Positions 24,460 through 32,993 are shown, counted from the stretch's first letter. The stretch: DNA of 64,000 bases from a candidate division WOR-1 bacterium RIFOXYB2_FULL_37_13 (GCA_001771535.1 MEUB01000017.1:37219-101218), one strand, 5' to 3'. The notes: a model not told the origin generated them from the letters alone. Program-made: numbers and translations.

Positions 24460-24675
24460 ATGAGGGTTATGATAAAAATTATTGTAAATGGAAAAGAATA
24501 TCAGTTTGAAAAAGAGCTTACGGTTTTTACTCTCTTGCAGTATTTTAATTTAAACCCTTACAGGATTGTAGTGCAAATAAATGAGAGTGAAGTTGTCCCT
24601 AAAGAGAGCTTTCAGAAATATAAAGTTAAAAATGGCGATAGGGTAGAATTTGTTAAGTTTATGGCTGGAGGGTGA
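24460..24675 (+). CDS. thiS: Sulfur carrier protein ThiS
   Basis: A 71-residue beta-grasp sulfur carrier ending in Ala-Gly-Gly, the tail that is adenylated and thiocarboxylated. KIIVNGKEYQFEKELTVFTL and RIVVQINESEVVPKE fit ThiS well. The true start may be the second ATG (24469, MIKIIVNG). The usual order is thiSGH; here thiS is last. Its 3' end overlaps the convergent bioA by 17 nt. No thiF or thiE is present in the window. Confidence 0.92.
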   Translation: MRVMIKIIVNGKEYQFEKELTVFTLLQYFNLNPYRIVVQINESEVVPKESFQKYKVKNGDRVEFVKFMAGG

Positions 24676-25960
24676 TTTTTTTAATCGCCTCATAAGTTAT
24701 CTCAAGAAGTTTCTTTAATTCTTGCAAAGTAATCCCAAGTGGCGGCATGAGGACTATTACATCTCCTAGCGGCCGCAGAATTGCGCCGCGCTTTCTGGCT
24801 TCCAAAATTACTTGATGCCCAACTCTCTTCTTGTCGGAAACCAGTTCAATTCCGACCATAAAACCACATTGCCTTATTTCACCGACATGTTTTAGTTGTT
24901 TGAATTTCTCAAGCGATTTTTTCATGAACTTTATTTTAGGCTGTAGTTTTTGTAAAGTCTTTTCTTTTTCAAATATTTCTAAATTGGCAATAGCCGCGGC
25001 GCAGCCGAGAGGGTTCCCCGTATATGTGTGGCCGTGAAAAAATGTTTTTTTGCTTTCATACGAGCCCAGAAATGCATTGTAAATTTCATCAGTCGTCAAA
25101 GTTGCTGCTACGGGGAGATAGCCCCCTGTCAATCCTTTTGCGACGCACATAATGTCGGGAGAAACTCCCTCATGTTCACACGCAAACATTTTCCCCGTCC
25201 TGCCAAACCCTGTTGCCACTTCATCGCATATAAGCAGGATGTTGTATTTTGTGCAAAGGCTTCTCGCCCCTTTTAAAAATCCTTTTGGTTGAAGCAATAT
25301 TCCCGCCGCTCCCTGGATAAGCGGCTCAACAATCATTGCCGCCACTTCTTTGTGATGGGTTTTCATAACTTTTTCCACTTCTTTTAAATTTGTTGAAACT
25401 TGGAAGGCTTTAAAGAGAAGGGGCTTGTATATTTCGTGAAACAGATCAATCCCCCCAACCGAAACTGACCCTACAGTATCCCCATGATACGCATTCTTTA
25501 ATGTTATGAATTTTGTTTTTCTGTTTTTTAATTGGACATTGGACATTGGATGTTGGACATTTACTTGTTGCCAGTATTGAAACGCAATCTTAAGCGCGAT
25601 TTCAACAGCAGTCGACCCGTTATCAGAGTAAAAGACTTTATTTAATCCTTTTGGCGTTATCTCAACAAGTTTTTTAGCAAGCTCAATCGATGGAACATTA
25701 GCCAGACCGAGGAGCGTAGAGTGAGCTACTTTGTTTAATTGTTTAATTATTGCCTGATTGATTTTTTTTTTGCGATGCCCATGTATTGTGACCCAAAGGG
25801 AAGAGATCCCGTCTATATATTTATTCTTATCCGTATCGTATAGATAGATTCCGTCTCCTTTTTCAATTACAAGCTGGTCGTTTTTTTCCCAATCTTCCAT
25901 TTGAGTAAAAGGATGCCATATGTATTGTTTATCCTTGTTTTGAAGGCTCTTATTTGCCAT
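24659..25960 (-). CDS. bioA: Adenosylmethionine-8-amino-7-oxononanoate aminotransferase
   Basis: A 433-residue BioA, a class III PLP aminotransferase that makes 7,8-diaminopelargonic acid. Seen: YIWHPFTQMEDW at the N-terminus, SDNGSTAVEIALK, LKNAYHGDTVGSVSVGG, LICDEVATGFGRTG and the PLP Lys in CVAKGLTGGYLP. TATACT ends 7 nt before the ATG on the minus strand, predicting a leaderless mRNA. The protein carries an unusual insert (VQHPMSNVQ, about residue 137) encoded by a short tandem repeat at 25532-25562. It is convergent with thiS and upstream of nothing else in its direction. Confidence 0.94.
   Translation of the reverse strand: MANKSLQNKDKQYIWHPFTQMEDWEKNDQLVIEKGDGIYLYDTDKNKYIDGISSLWVTIHGHRKKKINQAIIKQLNKVAHSTLLGLANVPSIELAKKLVEITPKGLNKVFYSDNGSTAVEIALKIAFQYWQQVNVQHPMSNVQLKNRKTKFITLKNAYHGDTVGSVSVGGIDLFHEIYKPLLFKAFQVSTNLKEVEKVMKTHHKEVAAMIVEPLIQGAAGILLQPKGFLKGARSLCTKYNILLICDEVATGFGRTGKMFACEHEGVSPDIMCVAKGLTGGYLPVAATLTTDEIYNAFLGSYESKKTFFHGHTYTGNPLGCAAAIANLEIFEKEKTLQKLQPKIKFMKKSLEKFKQLKHVGEIRQCGFMVGIELVSDKKRVGHQVILEARKRGAILRPLGDVIVLMPPLGITLQELKKLLEITYEAIKKITLQP
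25532..25562. repeat. Short tandem-word repeat inside bioA
   Basis: The 31 bp consist of TTGGACA and TTGGATG words repeated four times. It stays in frame in bioA and encodes N-V-Q-H-P-M-S-N-V-Q. Similar word repeats are common between genes in several bacterial groups; here one lies inside a gene. Confidence 0.7.
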
Positions 25961-25985
25961 TTTATTAAGTATAGCATTTTTTTAT

Positions 25986-26264
25986 ATGGACAAAATACAA
26001 GTTTTGCTCTGTTTGTTTCGACTGGAAAAGAACATGGCACACGAAATGATAATTAAGCTGCACGGATTAGTTTCCGCGCTTTACGGACCACAGAGAGCCA
26101 AAACGCTTGATTATTTAAATAAAAATGCTGATGACTGGAAAACCAATGAAGAAATGTGCAGGGCTCTTAGGATTTGCAGCCAACTTTATCCTGAAGACAA
26201 AGAGCATGCCGCCCAAATTTTGTCTAAAATTGAAAAATCTCCCTCCGAACAACCGCAGGTATAA
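25986..26264 (+). CDS. Unknown helical protein, 92 residues
   Basis: A short helical frame, not recognised. LHGLVSALYGPQRAKTLDYL and RALRICSQLYPEDKEHAAQIL look like two helical hairpins. An internal ATG at 26034 (MAHEMIIKL) would give 76 residues. No convincing ribosome site precedes either start. The last 79 nt overlap the convergent bioD, which is unusual for two real genes. It is divergent from bioA. I keep it as possible. Confidence 0.4.
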   Translation: MDKIQVLLCLFRLEKNMAHEMIIKLHGLVSALYGPQRAKTLDYLNKNADDWKTNEEMCRALRICSQLYPEDKEHAAQILSKIEKSPSEQPQV

Positions 26265-26842
26265 TTAGGTATCTCTGAAATTTCAAAAAATGCCTCAGCA
26301 TTTGTTTTTTCTGATAGGGTTTTTCCTGTATATTTGTTTATAACAATTCCGGCTATTTTTATTTTTCTTGCTTTTAGCGCTTCTATTGTTAAAAGGGTAT
26401 GGTTTATTGTCCCAAGCCCCGGGCGAGCAACAATTAAAGCGGAAATGCCCATGTCTTTTATTAAATCCGCGACAAAATAATCTTTTAAAATAGGAACCAG
26501 GACGCCTCCTATCCCTTCGACAATGACAATGTCGTGAAGTTTTTGGAGTTTTTTAAAAGCGGCAAATATTTTTTTAAGCGCAATTTTCTTTTTTAAGATT
26601 TTTGAGGCGGAGTAAGGAGCAAGAGGTAGTTTTAAGTGTATCGGATTGATTAGATCGAGAGGCTCTTTTAGATGAAGAATTTTTTTTAGATGTCTTGCGT
26701 CGTCATCTTTTGTAGAACCTGTTGAAATAGGCTTCATGACGCCGACATTATGGCCTTCCCGCATTAAATATTTTGCCAATAAAACTGTTATGTAAGTTTT
26801 CCCCACGCCGGTGTCAGTTCCTGTTATAAATATGGAAGTCAT
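26186..26842 (-). CDS. bioD: Dethiobiotin synthetase
   Basis: A 218-residue BioD, which closes the ureido ring of dethiobiotin with ATP and CO2. Walker A is FITGTDTGVGKTYIT, MKPISTGS carries the substrate Lys, and the IVEGIGGVLVP loop and LIVARPGLGTINHTLLTIEAL follow. I start at 26842 (MTSIFITGT), where TATAAT ends 6 nt upstream on the minus strand; an in-frame start at 26983 would add a non-family extension. The promoter region closely copies that of bioF (CCGTGTTATAATTTTTTT against CCGTGCTATAATTTTTTT). The C-terminal 40 residues diverge from what I know of BioD. Confidence 0.93.
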   Translation of the reverse strand: MTSIFITGTDTGVGKTYITVLLAKYLMREGHNVGVMKPISTGSTKDDDARHLKKILHLKEPLDLINPIHLKLPLAPYSASKILKKKIALKKIFAAFKKLQKLHDIVIVEGIGGVLVPILKDYFVADLIKDMGISALIVARPGLGTINHTLLTIEALKARKIKIAGIVINKYTGKTLSEKTNAEAFFEISEIPNYTCGCSEGDFSILDKIWAACSLSSG

Positions 26843-27007
26843 AAAAAAATTATAGCACGGGTTTTTAAAAACTCTTAATTTATGCTTTATGGCTAGCGCG
26901 AGAAAGTGGATACTGACTTTCTCCAAGCAAAAAGTCTTCTTTTGTCTGAATGTTGGGTGAGGGCTGTTGTCTGTGATACACAAAAGAGAAAGTCAGGAGC
27001 TGAGGAG

Positions 27008-28309
27008 TTAAAGAGATAAAAGCCAAAACCAAACAGGCAAGACAACTATTTTTTTGTTGTTTACAACAATATTATCAATTGTATCTTCGGTAAGTATTAA
27101 ACCTTCTTTTAAATCATAAGCCTCTAAGGCTTCCATTAAGCCTTCAATCTCTCTTTCTTTTATTTTTGAATCTGAAAATAGCTTACATACTTGGATTACC
27201 TGTAAAACCTTTCCTTTATCAGTTAAAATAAAATCACATTCTTTTTTATCCGCGTGGTAAAAAATCTCTTTTTTTGTCCTTTTTAGCGCCATAAAAACAA
27301 TATTTTCCAATATTCTGCCATAGTTTGAAGAAAAGGAAAAACGAATCGCCTGCAGCATGCCATGGTCAATCGCGTATATTTTTTTAGGATTCCTCATTTG
27401 TTCTCTTATCTTATAAGTATATTTTTTTACTTCAAATATTAAAAAGATCTCTTCAGCATATTTAGAAAAATTACTAAGAGTGTTTTTGCTGAAAGAATGC
27501 CCAAGCTCTTCCAATTTTTTAGCGGTAGATGAAATTGATGACAAACTACCGACCTGATCCATTATCAGGATTAAATAATCCTCCAAAAGTTTGATATTTT
27601 TTATCTTATGGCGTTCTATTAAATCTCTATAGAACATAACCTTATAATATTCTTTTAACAATTCATCAGGATAAAGGCTTTTCAAAACCGCAGGGAACCC
27701 TCCACCGCTAAAATATTTATGGAATTCTTTTTTTATTATAATATTTTCTTTTGAGTTGTATAAAATATTTTTTTTATCTGGAGATATGTTTTTGGATTTT
27801 AAATATTCGTTAAAACTTAAAGGATATACAGTAAAACTTATCGTCCTTCCGCGAAGTTCGGTAGCAATCTCATTGCTTAAAAGCTTAGAGGAGGAACCTG
27901 TTATTATCAGTTTCAAATTCTTATTCTGCTCTATTATTCTTCTTGCCCACAAAGACCAGTTCGGCACATTCTGTATTTCATCTAAAAATAAATAAACTTT
28001 TTTATTTAAATCAACAGAGAAAAACTCCAGATAAGTTTCCCATAACAAGGAAAGTTCCGAACCTAGCAAAGGCTGCAGCCGCTCATCCTCAAAATTCACA
28101 TATAATATGTTGTCCTTTGGCACTGTTTTTATAAGGCTCTCTATTATTTGATAGCACAAATAAGTCTTTCCTGCCCGCCTAGCTCCTATTATAGAAAGAA
28201 TTTCTTCCCCTTTTAAAAAAGAAACTTCAAAATCTCTTTCATGCAACTTGGGTAGCTCAAAAGAGCCCCACTCAACCATGATTTTTTTTAGTTTTTCTTT
28301 GGCATCCAT
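27008..28309 (-). CDS. AAA ATPase with DUF4143-like domain (copy 2)
   Basis: A 433-residue relative of the protein at 4970. Walker A is IIGARRAGKTYL (near 37), Walker B FLDEIQNVPNW and the sensor ITGSSSKLLSNE. The C-terminal part includes a nuclease-like core where the key acid reads KKECDFILTDKGK followed by QVIQV; the usual E-x-K is replaced, so the nuclease site looks degraded. AGGAG lies 9 nt before the ATG at 28309, so this start is better than 28318. It is divergent from its paralogue at 28509. Confidence 0.83.
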   Translation of the reverse strand: MDAKEKLKKIMVEWGSFELPKLHERDFEVSFLKGEEILSIIGARRAGKTYLCYQIIESLIKTVPKDNILYVNFEDERLQPLLGSELSLLWETYLEFFSVDLNKKVYLFLDEIQNVPNWSLWARRIIEQNKNLKLIITGSSSKLLSNEIATELRGRTISFTVYPLSFNEYLKSKNISPDKKNILYNSKENIIIKKEFHKYFSGGGFPAVLKSLYPDELLKEYYKVMFYRDLIERHKIKNIKLLEDYLILIMDQVGSLSSISSTAKKLEELGHSFSKNTLSNFSKYAEEIFLIFEVKKYTYKIREQMRNPKKIYAIDHGMLQAIRFSFSSNYGRILENIVFMALKRTKKEIFYHADKKECDFILTDKGKVLQVIQVCKLFSDSKIKEREIEGLMEALEAYDLKEGLILTEDTIDNIVVNNKKIVVLPVWFWLLSL

Positions 28310-28508
28310 ACAAGTCATCTCCTATGTATAATACAAATACAAAAAATATTGTATCATGGGAAATACAAATATGCAAATCCATTAATATAGGAGACAGTGA
28401 AAATCGTACTTCCTTAACAAATAAGGGGCGCGCTGCGAAATGCAATAGGCATATCAATCCAAAACATACTTGACAATAATTATGAAAGATAGTAGTCTAT
28501 ACATTGCT

Positions 28509-29789
28509 ATGTTGATAAAAGAAGAAATCATAAAAGTTATAGATTTTTGGCATGAAGTGGTAAAAAAGGAAACTTTATTTTATAGGTCTATATTGGAAGA
28601 TATAGATGTTTTTAGCAGCGAAGTTATTGATATTGCGGGGCCAAGGAGAAGCGGGAAGTCCTCTTTATTAAAACTTATCATCAGAAAGTTCATAGACAAA
28701 AAAGATTGGATCTATATAAATTTCGAAGATCCTTTTTTTATTAACAATAATCAACCCCAAACAATAGAGAGGATCATAGAAATATTTAAAGAATTTTATT
28801 CTGCAAAGATAAAATATTTGTTTTTTGATGAAATACAGAATATAAACGGGTGGGAAAAAGCAATAAGAAAACTTTATGAAAGCAAAGAATATCGAATTTT
28901 TATAACGGGATCATCTTCCAAGCTTTTGGGAGGCGAACTATCTTCGCTTATAACAGGAAGGCATAAATCTTATGAATTAATGCCTTTAGATTTTAAAGAA
29001 TGGTTAAGTTTTAATAATATACAAATTAATACAGAAAAAGAATTAATTTTAAATAAAATAAAGCTTGAAAAATATTTTGATGCTTTTTTGAAAATAGGAG
29101 GATTTCCTAAAATTGCCGTGAGCAAAGATGAAGAATTGCTAAAACAATATTATTTGGATATTTTAGAAAAAGACATCATTAAAAGGCATGACGTAAGAAA
29201 CAAGGCTGCTCTTGAAAAACTAGGGATTTATTTATTAACCAATTCCTCAAAAACTTTATCTGTTTCATCTTTGGCAGAATCTTTAGATTTATCAAAAGAG
29301 ATTGCGGCTGAATATATTTCTTATTTCAAGGAAGCATTTTTGATTTTTGATTTGCCGCAATTTTCTTACTCTTTAAAAACACAGCAGAAGGCGCTAAAGA
29401 AAATATATTCCGCGGACACCGGTCTTTCAAATGTTGTTTCTTTTAGATTTTCCGAAGATTATGGAAGATTTTTGGAAAATGCTGTTTTCCTTCATCTAAG
29501 GAAGCAAAAAGGCGAGCTTTTTTATTATAAAACCAAAAATAATTTTGAGGTGGATTTCTTATTAAAGAAAAAAGGTATGTTTTTTTTGTTCCAGGTTTCT
29601 AAAAACATAGAAAACGATCTTACAAAAAAAAGAGAAATTAGAGCCCTTCTCGCGGCTATGGGGGAACTAAAAATCGAAAAAGGGTTCATCATTACAAAAT
29701 CAATGGCAGACACCATAAAAATTGACAATAAGACAATAGAGATTCTTCCTGCCTATCGATGGCTTTTAACTCCTGACTTACAACAATAA
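28509..29789 (+). CDS. AAA ATPase with DUF4143-like domain (copy 3)
   Basis: A 426-residue paralogue of 27008-28309, placed back to back. Walker A is IAGPRRSGKSSLLKL, Walker B FFDEIQNINGW, sensor ITGSSSKLLGGEL. The C-terminal core reads NNFEVDFLLKKKG then FQVSKNIE, again lacking the full E-x-K. The in-frame ATG at 28470 overlaps a TTGACA element, so I prefer 28509. The two paralogues face outward from a 199-nt region with AATACAAATAC repeats. Function unknown; family members are common in genomic islands. Confidence 0.82.
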   Translation: MLIKEEIIKVIDFWHEVVKKETLFYRSILEDIDVFSSEVIDIAGPRRSGKSSLLKLIIRKFIDKKDWIYINFEDPFFINNNQPQTIERIIEIFKEFYSAKIKYLFFDEIQNINGWEKAIRKLYESKEYRIFITGSSSKLLGGELSSLITGRHKSYELMPLDFKEWLSFNNIQINTEKELILNKIKLEKYFDAFLKIGGFPKIAVSKDEELLKQYYLDILEKDIIKRHDVRNKAALEKLGIYLLTNSSKTLSVSSLAESLDLSKEIAAEYISYFKEAFLIFDLPQFSYSLKTQQKALKKIYSADTGLSNVVSFRFSEDYGRFLENAVFLHLRKQKGELFYYKTKNNFEVDFLLKKKGMFFLFQVSKNIENDLTKKREIRALLAAMGELKIEKGFIITKSMADTIKIDNKTIEILPAYRWLLTPDLQQ

Positions 29790-29864
29790 GACAATGAAGA
29801 AAACCCGCTATTAATTCGCAGCAAAATACTAAATCACATTTACCCCGATTATTCATATCCCATG

Positions 29865-29890
29865 CAAGTTTTTTGAAGTTGGCTACGATA
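29865..29890 (+). promoter_or_regulatory. CGATA-class (sigma-28-like) promoter of the 662-residue gene
   Basis: CAAGTT (29865-29870), 15 nt, CGATA (29886-29890), continuing as CGATAATATAGA. This is the same as at 32994-33019, including a TTTTTT run after the -35. Confidence 0.65.
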
Positions 29891-29919
29891 ATATAGACGA
29901 GAAAAACTAATATACTCGC

Positions 29920-30007
29920 GATCAAACATTAGTTGCCTGTTATTAATATTTGATCAACCCTACAAGTTCGCAATGTATAAAAAAACAGGCGGACTTTTTG
30001 TTTTTTT
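29920..30007 (+). promoter_or_regulatory. Structured leader RNA / attenuator, copy 1
   Basis: Hairpin P1 pairs 29920-29933 with 29942-29955 (12 of 14 positions) around the loop TGCCTGTT. A terminator-like hairpin AAGTTCGC (29964-29971) / GCGGACTT (29989-29996) follows, with a U-rich tail to 30007. AACAGGC (29984-29990), at its 3' side, is perfectly complementary to GCCTGTT in the P1 loop. Loop pairing would block the terminator stem. Copy 2 lies at 33050. Confidence 0.7.
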
Positions 30008-30023
30008 AGAGGAGGGAAAAATT

Positions 30024-32012
30024 ATGACATGGGATGCAACAAGTATTGCTGCCGGGTTGTATGTGAAATATCTTTCCGGGAGAAAAGTTCAAAAAGATGT
30101 TGTTGAAAAGTTAAAAAATGATGGAGAAGCAAAAGTTAAAAACGGACAATTAAGCACTGATACTGATGCTGTAACTATTAATATTGCTGATGATAATTTA
30201 ACAAATGCAGAATTAGCAGCACTGGGCATAACAAAAGCCAAAATAGATGTTGTTATTGATAGTAGTTGGGCAGATGTGAATGGAACAGGCAGCAATGGGA
30301 TAATTACAACGGCAGAATTAACGGCTTCTCTAAAAGGCATGTATACCTGGGGAGCGGCGCATGGTATTGACGTAAATACTGATGAGGGGAAAGCCTTAGT
30401 GGAAGCAATGTATTATGCTAATGCTGATGCTGTGCATCGTGAAGACGAGGGAATCCCAAACGCAAGAAGTTCTGCTAAGACTCATATTGAGGGTCAATAT
30501 GAGGGATGGAGACAAGCTACCGCTCCTGCCAAAGATGACACTCCTGCTAATTTCCTTATATTTTTGAAAAGTGAAGAAGTCCCCGATGATTCGCCTATTA
30601 TTACAAGCAATCCTCAAAATGTTGACCAGCTCTTGTTTCTTGCATTGCTTTCTCAATATGATACAAGCAGTTTTTCGACAGAACTAACGGCTTTGATTCG
30701 CAAGCAGTTTAATGGTTTGAGTCCTACAAGCTTTACAGCTCAAAACAGATACGCGCCATTTGGAGACTTTTTTTATGATGATTCAACTCTGGCTAGCTGG
30801 CTAAATCCTCAAAAACCGGCAGCTTCTAATTCATCCGGCTCATCTTCTGCCCCTTCTTCTGCCGCGCCTGCAAATGCTTCAGCAGCTACTCAGGCTAGTA
30901 CTTCAGCTCCTGTGACAGATATGTCTATTAACTTAACAGTTGATAGCAATATCTCAACATGGAAATGGACCGCCGAAAAAGTTTCAGAGATAATTTTAAG
31001 CAAGGCCGGATTTATTAGCAAAGGGAATCCTGCATATTTAAAAAAGGTGGATAATAGCGGATATTATAAGCTTTGGGTGGAACGTGGAAGCATAAAAGCT
31101 GTTTCTGTTGATATAACTAAATCCAATGAAGTGGCCATTGCTGCGGGGATAAGTTTAAATGCTATGATTGAAGCAGTTATTGGCCCTGATCAAAATACTG
31201 CGGCTACTAATGCTAAATCTAAAAACTTGAGAGAGTGGCTGTCGAACTTAACTGCTGCAAGTACTGATAAAATTTATAATTCAGAGACGAGTTCTCCGCC
31301 AGTTCCACCAAAAGCGGGAAACGCGGGAAGGTCAGCTGTTAATATTGCTGTAGAAAGAAAAAGAGTTGCGCAGGATATATTAGAATATTTTGAAACTGCT
31401 CCAGACAATGTTGTTATTGTTATTAATAAGGTACAAATTACACAAGACACAGCTTTAGAGGCTATTGAGAATGCGATTGGGAATGACCCTAAAGCAGTAG
31501 AGCGTGCTTTTATTGATAATACTGTTAACGTTGAAGCAGATGAAAATATAAATCTTGATGAAGCAATAGCTGGAAATAAAGGCAAAAAGACAGCGCCTGG
31601 TGTTTCAGGGAAAAAAGTGGAGAAGGCTGGATCTGCTGCTTCAGCAGCGGCAGGGGCTGAGAAGGCAAGCTCTTCTGGAAAAACAATCCCGCTTGGGAGC
31701 GGGGATTATCTAAAGCAGGCAGGGACTATAAAGTCTGCAATGAAGGTAGGAGATAGTTTTATTATAAGTTTTAATGGGATGAAGTTTTATCAAATAACAA
31801 AAGGGGAAAAAGGAGAATTAACACTTGCCAGCCCAACAGGTAAAGCCTTGCCTGCAAGTTTGGCTGATGTTGTTTATCAAGTTGTAGAGGCGCTTATAAC
31901 AGGAATGACAACTCGAGGAACTTGGGCTAATGATTTTGCCAAATTGATAGCGAGTAAAAAAAGTGGAGAGTTAAAAAGCAAAAATTCAGTGACAATTGAG
32001 TTTAAACCTTAG
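30024..32012 (+). CDS. Unknown 662-residue protein with an EF-hand-like loop
   Basis: Not recognised. AGAGGAGGG 8 nt before the ATG at 30024 fixes the start; an upstream in-frame ATG at 29973 lies inside the leader RNA. Layout: a helical N-terminal domain with an EF-hand-like segment at about residues 83-98 (D-V-N-G-T-G-S-N-G-I-I), a Ser/Ala/Pro-rich linker at 270-300, a domain beginning TAEKVSEIILSKAGFISKG (resembling a unit in the giant protein), a second Ala/Ser/Lys linker near 530-560, and a C-terminal beta-rich domain. No signal peptide. The same leader and promoter type stand before the 649-residue gene, whose EF-hand lies at the same residue position. I infer related roles, perhaps partners of the giant protein. 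Confidence 0.8.
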   Translation: MTWDATSIAAGLYVKYLSGRKVQKDVVEKLKNDGEAKVKNGQLSTDTDAVTINIADDNLTNAELAALGITKAKIDVVIDSSWADVNGTGSNGIITTAELTASLKGMYTWGAAHGIDVNTDEGKALVEAMYYANADAVHREDEGIPNARSSAKTHIEGQYEGWRQATAPAKDDTPANFLIFLKSEEVPDDSPIITSNPQNVDQLLFLALLSQYDTSSFSTELTALIRKQFNGLSPTSFTAQNRYAPFGDFFYDDSTLASWLNPQKPAASNSSGSSSAPSSAAPANASAATQASTSAPVTDMSINLTVDSNISTWKWTAEKVSEIILSKAGFISKGNPAYLKKVDNSGYYKLWVERGSIKAVSVDITKSNEVAIAAGISLNAMIEAVIGPDQNTAATNAKSKNLREWLSNLTAASTDKIYNSETSSPPVPPKAGNAGRSAVNIAVERKRVAQDILEYFETAPDNVVIVINKVQITQDTALEAIENAIGNDPKAVERAFIDNTVNVEADENINLDEAIAGNKGKKTAPGVSGKKVEKAGSAASAAAGAEKASSSGKTIPLGSGDYLKQAGTIKSAMKVGDSFIISFNGMKFYQITKGEKGELTLASPTGKALPASLADVVYQVVEALITGMTTRGTWANDFAKLIASKKSGELKSKNSVTIEFKP

Positions 32013-32056
32013 GAAACCGCGGCGTTCAGTCGCAGGTGTCCTTGACAAAAATAAAT

Positions 32057-32077
32057 ATTTTGCAACACGCTCATAAT
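32057..32077. repeat. Insertion-sequence-end-like motif
   Basis: ATTTTGCAACACGCTCATA matches, inverted and at 18 of 19 positions, the sequence 62638-62656 flanking the transposase gene. It may be the remnant of a deleted element's end. Confidence 0.4.
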
Positions 32078-32136
32078 GCGGGTTCATAACCTTTTGGTTG
32101 CAAATTACTGCAATTGTATGGGATAATTATTTTTAA

Positions 32137-32541
32137 ATGAATACTCATGTTGAAAAATGGTTAAATTATGCTAAAGCCGACTTGGAAGCTGCTGAAGTTT
32201 TGGTAACACACCCAAAATCTTTTTATTCTTATCAGTTAACAGTATTACATTGTCATCAAGCTATAGAAAAAATATTGAAAACTTTTATAGTTTCTAACGG
32301 TGGTATGCCCAAAAAAGTTCACAACTTGATTTATTTGCTCCAAGAGAGCGGATTGAAATTATCCAAAGAAATTGAAGAATATGTTGCCACATTGAATCCA
32401 CATTATCAGCCTGCCCGATATCCAGACATAACTTATAAGGGACCGATTTTAAGGTATAACGAAAAAACTGCAAAAGAACACTTTAAAAACACAAAAGAGG
32501 CGTTTGAATGTATAGAAAAAAATATAATACAAAAAAAATAA
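32137..32541 (+). CDS. HEPN-domain protein of a HEPN/MNT toxin-antitoxin pair
   Basis: A 134-residue HEPN protein (PF05168 type). WLNYAKADLEAAEVL opens the first helix, CHQAIEKILKTF is the diagnostic second-helix segment, and KVHNLIYLLQESGL plus a final FECIEKNIIQKK complete the four-helix bundle. In MNT/HEPN pairs the HEPN protein is usually the RNase-like toxin and the nucleotidyltransferase its antitoxin, acting by AMPylating the HEPN protein. The ATG lies about 9 nt after a GATAAT box with TTGCAA upstream. It overlaps the MNT gene by 34 nt. Confidence 0.88.
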   Translation: MNTHVEKWLNYAKADLEAAEVLVTHPKSFYSYQLTVLHCHQAIEKILKTFIVSNGGMPKKVHNLIYLLQESGLKLSKEIEEYVATLNPHYQPARYPDITYKGPILRYNEKTAKEHFKNTKEAFECIEKNIIQKK

Positions 32542-32852
32542 TAAAAACTTATTTAAAAAACATTCCTAAACAGATAAAGGTTAAGGGGGTATTTTTATTT
32601 GGCAGTTATGCAACAGGGAAAATTAATGACAATAGCGATTTGGACTTCATAGTGATTTCTCCTAGTTTTGAGAAAATGGGATTTCTAAAAAGGCTTGAAC
32701 TTTTATCTCTTGCACAAATGGGAGATGTTATTACAAGATCCGTTCCGTTGGATATTATAGGATATACTCCAGAAGAATTTAAAAACATAGATAAAGAATC
32801 TGCCATTATGAAAAGCGCCAAAAGTGAAGGTAAAATGTTAGTCTGGAATTAA
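32508..32852 (+). CDS. MNT-type nucleotidyltransferase (HEPN partner)
   Basis: A 114-residue minimal nucleotidyltransferase. GVFLFGSYATGKINDNSDLD contains the G-S-x(n)-D-x-D catalytic signature and ITRSVPLDIIGYTPEEF supplies the third acid. The stop-distal half is the C-terminal helix. It overlaps the HEPN gene by 34 nt, typical of these pairs. The target residue on the partner (usually a Tyr) could be among the tyrosines of the HEPN C-terminal part. Confidence 0.88.
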   Translation: MYRKKYNTKKIIKTYLKNIPKQIKVKGVFLFGSYATGKINDNSDLDFIVISPSFEKMGFLKRLELLSLAQMGDVITRSVPLDIIGYTPEEFKNIDKESAIMKSAKSEGKMLVWN

Positions 32853-32993
32853 CTTGAAAAATGCTAATCCTCAATTTTAAGCGGCCTGGACATTAAGTTA
32901 ATCAAAGCTTCATAGATATTTTTATCTATATAACAACCAAGTTGAAGATATAGCGAGGAGAGGGCTTGCGTGCTTATCCCCGCAATTTCCATG

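Noticed and set aside
29895..30010. c-di-GMP or preQ1 riboswitch as identity of the leader RNA
   Set aside because: Conserved cores of those classes as I know them are absent; the shared features are the TGCCTGTT loop and terminator pairing only.
29973..30023. N-terminal extension of the 662-residue protein from an ATG at 29973
   Set aside because: These codons fall inside the leader hairpin, whereas AGAGGAGGG precedes the ATG at 30024.
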